From Mariniphaga anaerophila (GTDB lineage Bacteria > Bacteroidota > Bacteroidia > Bacteroidales > Prolixibacteraceae), in the NCBI RefSeq assembly GCF_900129025.1, contig NZ_FQUM01000003.1, forward strand, positions 310,001 to 374,000: a stretch of DNA of 64,000 bases. The letters run 5' to 3'. The notes beneath the pieces were generated by a model. That model saw only the letters and a program-made list of their open reading frames with translations, had not been told where the DNA came from and did no database searches. Of the stretch, positions 17,928 to 25,468 are shown one piece after another. Position numbers and translations under genes: made by a program. The stretch's first letter is position 1; each line of letters opens with the position of its first letter.

Positions 17928-18296
17928 AAAACGATATTTTACAGTTTTTCAATGTTTTAATCAAACGGCCGGCAAAATGGGAAAATATTTTAAAACCATA
18001 AAAAACAGCAGCAAAAAATCCGAAAATATTTTCATGTTTTGATTTGTAAATCTGACAAATGACAAAGCAACTGCCATTTCTAAAACTTTCAATTCAAAAA
18101 TTCGAAACAGAACATTTGCATTCTAAAAAGTACATTTTATGCCGAGAAAAAAATTGCGGCTCCCGGGGAAAGCTTCCACAAAACGCTTTCAGCACAAAAA
18201 TGCGATGCAGAGTTGTTTCATTTCAAAAACCCGGTCGTATACCGAAAAAATAAACTTTTGTTGTAATTTCCGGTTTATTTATCAAACAAATTTTAA
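17928..18296. other. Intergenic stretch between divergent genes, nothing recognised
   Basis: About 370 AT-rich bases between the AbgT transporter and the metallophosphoesterase, which are transcribed away from each other. Promoters for both are expected; no full -33/-7 match is evident to me. No RNA or protein gene is supported. Confidence 0.4.
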
Positions 18297-19457
18297 ATGA
18301 ACGAAAGAAGAAATTTTATGCTGTTTTTTGTCATCGTATTTTTCATCAACCTTTTGGTTAACTTCTATATTTTTTCGAGAACAAGCACCATTTTTACGTC
18401 GGGAAATGCAAGCTGGTGGATTTTTACAATACTTTTCTGGGTGATTGCTTTTGCCTATTTTATCGGACGTTTTGCCGAGCGTTCCGGTGCAATGGCAATT
18501 GCCGAACCCTTTATAAAAATCGGCTCCTGGTGGTTAGGTGCAATGGTGTACCTCACCCTGCTTTTTCTTTTGGCAGACCTGCTCCGTGGGATAAACGGTC
18601 TTTTCAATATAAGTGAGTTTTTCCGGTTCAGCTGGGCCGGAGAGAAAGGCAAAACAGCTGCTTTTATTGTTTACCTTCTTTCTTCTGTTATTCTGATTGG
18701 CGGTTACATTAACGCAAAAACTCCGACCATAAAAAAGGTTTCTTTTCAAATAAACAAAGCAATCCCCGATGGCAAACTGAAAGTTGTTCTGGCTTCGGAC
18801 ATTCACCTTGGGATGATGATTTCCAACGGACGGCTTGAGCGACTGGTTCGACTGATTAACAACCAAAATGCAGACGTGGTGCTGCTCGCCGGTGATGTTT
18901 TTGATGAAGACCTTGGTCCGGTAATTCAAAACAACATGGGCGACCTGCTGAAAAACTTCAACACAAAATACGGTGTTTTTGCTGTTTTGGGAAACCACGA
19001 GTTTTACGGAAATGCAGTTGCTGCCCAAACGTATCTGGAGAATCACAACATTACCGTGCTCAGGGATAGCGTTGCATTTTTGCCCAACGGAATTGCCATT
19101 GCCGGGCGCGAAGACATTACCGCAAAAAAAATGTACGGGAAACCCCGAAAAACACTGAACGAATTGCTTGCCAGCGCCGATGCAAAAAAGCCGTTTTTGT
19201 TACTCGACCACCAGCCTTACAAACTTGCAGAAGTTGCTGAACACAATGTTGATTTGCAGGTTTCGGGGCACACGCACAACGGACAGATGTGGCCGTTCAA
19301 TTACATCATCAGCTCCCTGTTTGAAATAGGCAAAGGATACGGAAAAATTAACGACACCCATTTTTACGTTTCTTCCGGCTATGGTACATGGGGGCCACCC
19401 ATCCGAACCAACAGCCGGTCTGAAATTGTGGTATTGGAAATCTCCGGAACAAACTAG
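18297..19457 (+). CDS. Membrane-anchored metallophosphoesterase
   Basis: 386 residues. Four hydrophobic helices (about 8-28, 40-60, 75-98, 118-138) precede a calcineurin-like phosphoesterase domain with all metal motifs: ASDIHLGMM, LLAGDVFDED, VLGNHEFYG, and SGHTHNGQMWP near the C-terminus. The family (YkuE-like) cleaves phosphomono- or diesters; some members are UDP-2,3-diacylglucosamine hydrolases, but the four-helix anchor argues for the YkuE/YaeI-like group acting at the membrane. Monocistronic as far as can be seen. Confidence 0.87.
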   Translation: MNERRNFMLFFVIVFFINLLVNFYIFSRTSTIFTSGNASWWIFTILFWVIAFAYFIGRFAERSGAMAIAEPFIKIGSWWLGAMVYLTLLFLLADLLRGINGLFNISEFFRFSWAGEKGKTAAFIVYLLSSVILIGGYINAKTPTIKKVSFQINKAIPDGKLKVVLASDIHLGMMISNGRLERLVRLINNQNADVVLLAGDVFDEDLGPVIQNNMGDLLKNFNTKYGVFAVLGNHEFYGNAVAAQTYLENHNITVLRDSVAFLPNGIAIAGREDITAKKMYGKPRKTLNELLASADAKKPFLLLDHQPYKLAEVAEHNVDLQVSGHTHNGQMWPFNYIISSLFEIGKGYGKINDTHFYVSSGYGTWGPPIRTNSRSEIVVLEISGTN

Positions 19458-19616
19458 CGCATCGGTTTTTTCAATAGTTTTACGGGCAGTAACGAAATCA
19501 ATTTTGACATCTGTGTGCATGGCTCAATTTTCAAACCGGACTCCATTTTTCCGGGTGCCACATTTTTTTAATTCAAAGAAACAAACCAAGCCCTGCAAAA
19601 ACCGGGAACTGTCTTT

Positions 19617-20474
19617 TCAGGATTCAATAACTGCCGATTCGCAAACATAAGTAGGAATAATTCCCGAGCTTTTTATGCGGACAGCCGCCATTTCGGGCAG
19701 GGTATTTCCCGAAAGCACGAGCGCAGTATCCATTCCGAACTTGTTTCCGCCGATGATGTCGGTAAAAAGCGTGTCGCCCACCATCAGTATTTCATTCCTT
19801 TTTATATCGATATCCTGGAGAGCACGCTCGTAAGCGAGTGCAAACATTTGCGCATCGGGCTTGCCAAAGCGAATGAATTTTTTACCCAATATTTTCTCCA
19901 CAAGATCTGCCAAACCCCCAATGGCAACTGAAATATCGTTTTTGTTGATGGGATAATTTTTATCGGTATTTGCAACCACCACGTTCATGTTTTTTTTGCG
20001 TAGCAGATTAATGGTTTTGTTGATATCCACATTCCAGTCGAAGCCCTCATCGTCTAGAAAAGCGAATGATTCGATGTGATCCAGATTATCCAGATCGATG
20101 TCGCAAATAGATACGGTTTTCAACCCGGCCGTTTCAAGATAATGCGCCGAAGCCCTGGTTCCGAGGTATCCCACAGCATTTCCGTCGTGCAATTTTGTCT
20201 GAAAAAATTCCATGGCCAGCATTCCCGACGATAAAATTTTATCGGTGGTGATACACTCCAGTCCGTGCCCCACGTACCAACGGGAAAGTTCTTCCGGGCT
20301 TCTCGACGAATCGTTGGTTAGCACATAATACAAAATTCCCTTTCGCTCAAGGTACTCAAAAGTGCTTTTAATATTGGGAATCAGTCCCCGATGACTTTTC
20401 AGCACGCCAAAAGCATCAAAAAAAACTACTTTATAATTTCTAACAACATTTCTAAAACTTTTAACTCGCAACAT
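19617..20474 (-). CDS. HAD-IIA family hydrolase-like protein
   Basis: 285 residues with the NagD-like HAD class IIA layout: motif I VVFFDAFGVLKSH near residue 20, motif II YVLTNDSS, cap domain, then FGKPDAQMFALAYERA and motif IV MVGDTLFTDIIGG. The nucleophile Asp is present but the usual second Asp (DxD) is Phe (DAF), as in some HAD-IIA subgroups; this would weaken classical phosphatase acid/base chemistry. It is the last gene of the operon with the APH-like kinase (4 bp gap) and the glutamine-synthetase-like gene. It may remove a phosphate or act in a step paired with that kinase; the substrate is unknown. Confidence 0.8.
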   Translation of the reverse strand: MLRVKSFRNVVRNYKVVFFDAFGVLKSHRGLIPNIKSTFEYLERKGILYYVLTNDSSRSPEELSRWYVGHGLECITTDKILSSGMLAMEFFQTKLHDGNAVGYLGTRASAHYLETAGLKTVSICDIDLDNLDHIESFAFLDDEGFDWNVDINKTINLLRKKNMNVVVANTDKNYPINKNDISVAIGGLADLVEKILGKKFIRFGKPDAQMFALAYERALQDIDIKRNEILMVGDTLFTDIIGGNKFGMDTALVLSGNTLPEMAAVRIKSSGIIPTYVCESAVIES

Positions 20475-20478
20475 CCGA

Positions 20479-21525
20479 TTACATTTTTAATGTCTTCATT
20501 ATTTTCTCTACACGATAATTGGCGTCCATGGCCGGGAAATAAGTATCGTAAGCCTCTTTTATGAGCTTATTGGAATAGTAAGTTCTAAAAAAATAGGGTC
20601 CGTCTTTTATCACATAATTCAGGATAAAAAAGCGGTATGTTTCTTTTATCAGAAGAACTTCCGCCTCTGTAAGCGGGAAAATCCGGTGGTATTCTTTCAG
20701 GAACATCATAAAACGATCTTCCATGAGTGTATCCACCAGGTAGCTAAAAACAGTGCGGTCGCCAACATCGGATACAACCCGGCTGAAAAAGTAAAAATCC
20801 ATTACCCTCGATGACATTCTAAACCAGTCGTAGTCCCATCGCGAATAAAATTTACCGTCGCCGGTTACCGAAAAATTACCGATGTTCCAATCCACAAAAA
20901 CCGGAATTACCTCCACCTCTTTAGTGGCGTTAATCCGGTCTGTATTTTCCAGAAAACAGTCGGCTTGCCGAAGAATTGTTTCCCGGTGCTTATCGCACAT
21001 TTTTATTTCGTTCTTATTGATAGAGCGCCTCAGCCGCTGAATATCTACAACAACATTTTTTGAAGATAGCGGAAGCTGATTCGACACATTGGTACACGCT
21101 TTATGAAAACGCGCCAACTCGCGGCCAAGCTTCCGAATTTGCTTTTCGTTCAGGCGGCGTGGCATTTTTTCACGTATCAATATGGGGTTATAAAAAACAA
21201 GCCAGGCACTTCGGTCGGGTTCATGATAGCGGTAAATAAACAGCTCGTTTCGTTTTACCAGCGACTGCGCCAGAAACATCTGGTACGGGTATTCCAGATT
21301 ATTGGCCAGATTATTTATAATGATGTGGTCTTCCCTGAAATCTTCGAACTGCCCGTATTCCGACAGCTTGGCAAAAACAGGTTCGCGTTCGTAAAAAGAA
21401 ATTTTGTAAACATGATTTGTAGAGACTTTTGCACTTACATCAAAAACCCTTTTTATTTCGTGCCTGTCGCCATCAAATTCCTTCCAGGCCAGCTTTATAA
21501 TCTGCACATAGTCCAGTCTTTCCAT
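20479..21525 (-). CDS. APH/choline-kinase-fold phosphotransferase-like protein
   Basis: 348 residues. The C-terminal lobe has the Brenner-type loop FVDWNIGNFSV, where catalytic Asp and Mg-binding Asn keep the HxDxxxxN spacing but the leading His is not conserved, and then YSRWDYDWFRM in the place of the DFG-like Asp. FHKACTNVSNQLPL and the helical C-terminus fit APH/ChoK-fold kinases acting on small molecules. The N-lobe is divergent (KISFYEREPVFAKLSEYG, with a candidate ATP-binding Lys). Middle gene of a three-gene operon, 36 bp after the glutamine-synthetase-like gene and 4 bp before the HAD gene. The substrate is unknown; a small amine or alcohol is plausible given the neighbours. Confidence 0.65.
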   Translation of the reverse strand: MERLDYVQIIKLAWKEFDGDRHEIKRVFDVSAKVSTNHVYKISFYEREPVFAKLSEYGQFEDFREDHIIINNLANNLEYPYQMFLAQSLVKRNELFIYRYHEPDRSAWLVFYNPILIREKMPRRLNEKQIRKLGRELARFHKACTNVSNQLPLSSKNVVVDIQRLRRSINKNEIKMCDKHRETILRQADCFLENTDRINATKEVEVIPVFVDWNIGNFSVTGDGKFYSRWDYDWFRMSSRVMDFYFFSRVVSDVGDRTVFSYLVDTLMEDRFMMFLKEYHRIFPLTEAEVLLIKETYRFFILNYVIKDGPYFFRTYYSNKLIKEAYDTYFPAMDANYRVEKIMKTLKM

Positions 21526-21561
21526 CTTTCGGTTTCAGTTTTTTTTGTGCTCCAAAATAAA

Positions 21562-22917
21562 CTAAATAATTTCAAAATACCTTTTCAACTCCCATTTTGG
21601 ATCACCGGAATCTGCCTGACGGCACTCCCACCGGCGGGTAGCAGTAAAATGTTTTACGAAGGCGTCACCAAACAGCTCGTTTGCAATTTCCGATTTTGCC
21701 ATTTTCTCGGTTGCTTCTTCGAGGCTCGTGGGTAACACACCTTTTGATTTGTCGGTGTACCCATTTCCCAAAGTTGCCTCACCGGGCAGCAGGCGTTTCT
21801 TAATTCCGTACAATCCCGAAGCCAGAGCAGCCGCCATTACAAGGTAAGCGTTGGTATCTGCACCGGGCACACGGGTTTCAATTCTGGCGGAACGCGGCGT
21901 TCCGGGAATTGCACGAATAGATGCAGTGCGGTTATCAACGCCCCAGGTTAACGTAGACGGCGCCCAATCGCCACCGCTCAAACGCCGGTAGCTGTTCGGA
22001 TTGGGAGCAAACATGGGAAGAATTTCGGGCAGACATTTAAGCTGGCCGGCAATGTAGTGTTTCATTAGCCCACTCATTTTATCCGAATCTGCATCAGAAT
22101 AAAAAAGGTTATTCGTCTGCTCCAGGTTCCACAAACTCTGATGTATATGCCCGCCACTGCCCGGCAGTTCAGGGTTCCATTTTGCCATAAAAGTTGAAAC
22201 AAAATTGTGCCGGTACGATATTTCTTTAACCGCAGTTTTAAAAAGAATGGCTTTGTCGGCGGCATGTAGCACTTCGTCGTAAATTGCTGTGGCCTCCAAA
22301 ACTCCGGGGCCGGTTTCTGTGTGCAGCCCCTCCAGCGGAACACCAAATTTCCCCATCAGCGAAAAAAGGTCATTAAAATAATCGCTGTTTAACGATGTGC
22401 GGAGGATGGAATAACCAAACATTCCGGGAGTAGCCGGCACCAGGTTTTCAAAGTTCCCGGCAGCTATTTCGTTGGGGGTTCCCAAAAAATTAAACCATTC
22501 GAACTCCTGCGAAAACAGCGGTTTAAAACCCATTTCGTGGCAGTTCCGGGCAACCCTTTTCAGCAAACTTCTGGAGCAAACCGCTTCTTCGTATTTTGCG
22601 TCGTCGGCAAAATCTCCCAGAAAAAACGGGGTGTTGTTTTCCCACGGAATTTCCCTGAAGGTTGCCAAATCGATGCTGGCTTTGGCATCGGGATAACCGG
22701 TATGCCAACCTGTTATTTCAGAGTTATCGTAACACTTATCGTTACAATCCCACCCGAAAATCACATCGCAAAAGCCGATGCCGTTTTTTACGGCATCCGA
22801 AAATTTTTCTTTATGAATATATTTTCCGCGCAAAATGCCATCGATATCCGAAAATGCAATTTTTACTTTTTTCGTTTCCAGGCTTTGAACTCTATCCAGA
22901 ATCTCTGATTTATTCAT
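21562..22917 (-). CDS. Glutamine synthetase family protein (gamma-glutamyl ligase-like)
   Basis: 451 residues, the size of type I-like ligases of the GlnT/PuuA/FluG group. It keeps the fold signatures: N-terminal SDIDGILRGKYI, FSQEFEWFNFLG, HTETGPGVLEAT, PGSGGHIHQSLWN, RRLSGGDWAPSTLTWG and RIETRVPGADTNAYL. The adenylylation-site region of true GlnA is absent. Such relatives join glutamate to amines (putrescine, ethanolamine and others), and the amine here is unknown. First gene of an operon with an APH-fold kinase and a HAD-IIA protein, and divergent from the true ammonia-assimilating GSIII across about 216 bp. Confidence 0.87.
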   Translation of the reverse strand: MNKSEILDRVQSLETKKVKIAFSDIDGILRGKYIHKEKFSDAVKNGIGFCDVIFGWDCNDKCYDNSEITGWHTGYPDAKASIDLATFREIPWENNTPFFLGDFADDAKYEEAVCSRSLLKRVARNCHEMGFKPLFSQEFEWFNFLGTPNEIAAGNFENLVPATPGMFGYSILRTSLNSDYFNDLFSLMGKFGVPLEGLHTETGPGVLEATAIYDEVLHAADKAILFKTAVKEISYRHNFVSTFMAKWNPELPGSGGHIHQSLWNLEQTNNLFYSDADSDKMSGLMKHYIAGQLKCLPEILPMFAPNPNSYRRLSGGDWAPSTLTWGVDNRTASIRAIPGTPRSARIETRVPGADTNAYLVMAAALASGLYGIKKRLLPGEATLGNGYTDKSKGVLPTSLEEATEKMAKSEIANELFGDAFVKHFTATRRWECRQADSGDPKWELKRYFEII

Positions 22918-23090
22918 CCAAGTAGTTTTATAAACGTATTGTCCCTCAAAGTAATTGAACCGGGTACAAATTTAACACATGTTTTTCTGATCTGGATTTT
23001 CCGCGAAAAAACAATGGTTTGTTTTTAAATATAATGTCATCATTTTTAATAATAGAACAGCGCAACCTCAGAAAGAAGAGGGATAAATAC

Positions 23091-23098
23091 TATTTTTG
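23091..23098 (+). promoter_or_regulatory. Candidate -7 element of the GSIII gene
   Basis: TATTTTTG, matching TAnnTTTG, 35 bases before the ATG at 23134. No TTTG is seen at the -33 distance, so regulation by an activator is possible. Confidence 0.4.
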
Positions 23099-23133
23099 GA
23101 CAAAACATAAAAACGTATTTGAACTTCAACAAT

Positions 23134-25323
23134 ATGGGACAATTCAGATTTGAAGCGCTGAAAGAGGTTTTAAACCGAAAACCGGTTGAAACAGAAAGGG
23201 AAGACGCCTTTATTTCGGATTACTTCGGGAAACTTGTTTTCGATAAATACAAGATGCAGAAGTATTTGTCGAAAGAAGCATATAGCGCAGTTACAGAAGC
23301 AATTGCAAACGGCACAACAATAGACCGTAAAATGGCCGACCAGGTGGCACAGGGAATAAAATCCTGGGCGATGGAAAACGGGGCAACACATTATACTCAC
23401 TGGTTTCAGCCGCTTACCGACTCAACCGCAGAAAAGCATGACGCTTTTATAGAGCACAACGGCTCGGGAGGAGTAATAGAAGCTTTTTCGGGAAAGTTGC
23501 TTGCACAGCAGGAACCCGACGCGTCTTCTTTTCCCAGCGGAGGAATCAGGCAAACCTTTGAAGCACGGGGTTACACGGCGTGGGACCCATCCTCTCCGGC
23601 TTTTATCAGCGAATCAACGCTTACCATTCCAACCATTTTTGTTGCATTAACCGGCGAAGCACTGGATTACAAAACCCCGCTGTTGCGCACCTTGCAATCG
23701 GTAAACAAAGCAGCAACCGGCGTGTGCCAGCTGTTCGATAAAAAAGTAACATCGGTACAGGTGAACCTCGGGTGGGAACAGGAGTTTTTCCTGATTGACG
23801 AAGCGTTTTTCATGTCTCGTCCCGACCTGACCTTAACCGGAAGAACCCTAATGGGGCATGCTTCTCCAAAAGATCAGCAACTGGGCGACCACTATTTTTC
23901 GTCGATTCCTACCCGTGCCAACTATTTTATGCAGGATGTGGAAAACGAGGCGTACAAACTTGGAATCCCCATAAAAACACGCCATAACGAAGTAGCTCCC
24001 AACCAGTTCGAATTTGCAGCGCTGTACGAAGAAGCCAATCTGGCAAACGACCACAACCAGCTGCTGATGGACATCATGCAAAAAATTTCGAAGAAGCATA
24101 AATTCAGGGTACTTTTTCACGAAAAACCCTTTTCAGGAATAAACGGTTCTGGAAAACACAACAACTGGTCGATGCTGACTGACACCGGAGTGAATGTTTA
24201 CAAACCGGGCAAAAACCCAAAATCGAACCTGCAATTTTTAACATTTGTGGTAAACACATTGCAGGCTGTTTACGACGGGCAGGATTTGCTGCGTGCCAGC
24301 ATTATTACTGCTTCTAATGCATTGCGACTGGGCGCAAGCGAAGCTCCGCCTTCTATTCTATCGGTATTTTTAGGCTCGGAAGTTTCCAAAATGCTCGACC
24401 TGATGGAAAAATCGGTTGTTGATCGCAAAATGACTCCGGACGAAAAAACAGCCCTCAAATTAAATATCGGCCGCATTCCAGAAATTATTCTCGACAATAC
24501 CGACCGTAACAGAACCTCTCCATTTGCCTTTACCGGAAACCGTTTTGAATTCAGGGCAGTGGGTTCTTCAGCAAACTGCGCATCGGCACTAATCGTTCTG
24601 AACACATTAGTGGCCAACCAGCTAAATAAATTCAAGGCTGAAGTAGACAAACTGGTTGAAAAAGGAACAAAAAAGGACGAAGCCATATTTCAGGTACTTA
24701 AAAGCCTTATCATCAAATCGAAACCCATTCGGTTTAACGGCGACGGGTATAGCGATGAGTGGGTAAAAGAGGCAGCAAAAAGGGGACTTACCAATATAGG
24801 CAGTGTGCCGGGCGCTCTTTCGGTTTACAGCCGTCCAGAAATCATAAAAATGTTCGAAAAGCTGGGAGTGCTCAACAAATCAGAACTTCATGGAAGGGTT
24901 GAAGTGGAGTATGAAAAATTCATTCTGAAAGTTCAGATTGAAGCGCGCGTGCTTGGCGATTTGGCAATTAACCACATTGTTCCGACTGCCGTAGAATACC
25001 AATCGAGACTGCTTGACAATGTAAAAAAACTTAAAGAAGTTTTTTCTGACGAAGAATTTGCAGAGCTGGCAGGATCAAGGTTAGACCTCATAAAAGATGT
25101 TGGCAGACACATTTCATTTATTAAAGCAAAAGGTAAAGAGCTGATTGAGGCCAGGAAGAAAGCCAATGTAATTGAAGATGCCATTGAACGAGCCAGGGCT
25201 TACGACGAAACAATCAGGCCTTACCTGGAAGAAATTCGTTACCATATCGACAAACTGGAATTAATTGTTGATAATGAAATATGGCCACTTGCGAAATACC
25301 GCGAGCTATTATTTATCAGATAA
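23134..25323 (+). CDS. glnN: Glutamine synthetase type III
   Basis: Cytosolic ammonia-assimilating enzyme making glutamine from glutamate, ammonia and ATP. About 729 residues, the length typical of GSIII and much longer than GSI. Hallmarks seen: THYTHWFQPLTDSTAEKHD near the N-terminus, GWEQEFFLID, NEVAPNQFEFA, HEKPFSGINGSGKHNNWSM and NRTSPFAFTGNRFEFRAVGS. The ATG at 23134 (MGQFRFEALKEV) matches the family start; a TTG 15 bases upstream is possible but less likely. Terminated by a strong hairpin at 25351. Its divergent neighbour is a GS-like ligase operon. Confidence 0.95.
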   Translation: MGQFRFEALKEVLNRKPVETEREDAFISDYFGKLVFDKYKMQKYLSKEAYSAVTEAIANGTTIDRKMADQVAQGIKSWAMENGATHYTHWFQPLTDSTAEKHDAFIEHNGSGGVIEAFSGKLLAQQEPDASSFPSGGIRQTFEARGYTAWDPSSPAFISESTLTIPTIFVALTGEALDYKTPLLRTLQSVNKAATGVCQLFDKKVTSVQVNLGWEQEFFLIDEAFFMSRPDLTLTGRTLMGHASPKDQQLGDHYFSSIPTRANYFMQDVENEAYKLGIPIKTRHNEVAPNQFEFAALYEEANLANDHNQLLMDIMQKISKKHKFRVLFHEKPFSGINGSGKHNNWSMLTDTGVNVYKPGKNPKSNLQFLTFVVNTLQAVYDGQDLLRASIITASNALRLGASEAPPSILSVFLGSEVSKMLDLMEKSVVDRKMTPDEKTALKLNIGRIPEIILDNTDRNRTSPFAFTGNRFEFRAVGSSANCASALIVLNTLVANQLNKFKAEVDKLVEKGTKKDEAIFQVLKSLIIKSKPIRFNGDGYSDEWVKEAAKRGLTNIGSVPGALSVYSRPEIIKMFEKLGVLNKSELHGRVEVEYEKFILKVQIEARVLGDLAINHIVPTAVEYQSRLLDNVKKLKEVFSDEEFAELAGSRLDLIKDVGRHISFIKAKGKELIEARKKANVIEDAIERARAYDETIRPYLEEIRYHIDKLELIVDNEIWPLAKYRELLFIR

Positions 25324-25350
25324 TTAAAAAGAAACTACTCTCTTTAAAAC

Positions 25351-25385
25351 AGGGGCTCTGAATAATTGCAGGGCCTCTTTTTTTT
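25351..25385 (+). terminator. Rho-independent terminator of the GSIII gene
   Basis: 10-bp stem AGGGGCTCTG / CAGGGCCTCT (two G-T pairs), loop AATAATTG, then a run of eight T. It begins 28 bp after the stop codon. Confidence 0.9.
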
Positions 25386-25468
25386 CATTCTATACTTTAA
25401 ATGCCATAAACCCGTTATTTTTACAGTCGATAAAAAAAATAATATACTTTTACTTTCCGAAAGCAACA

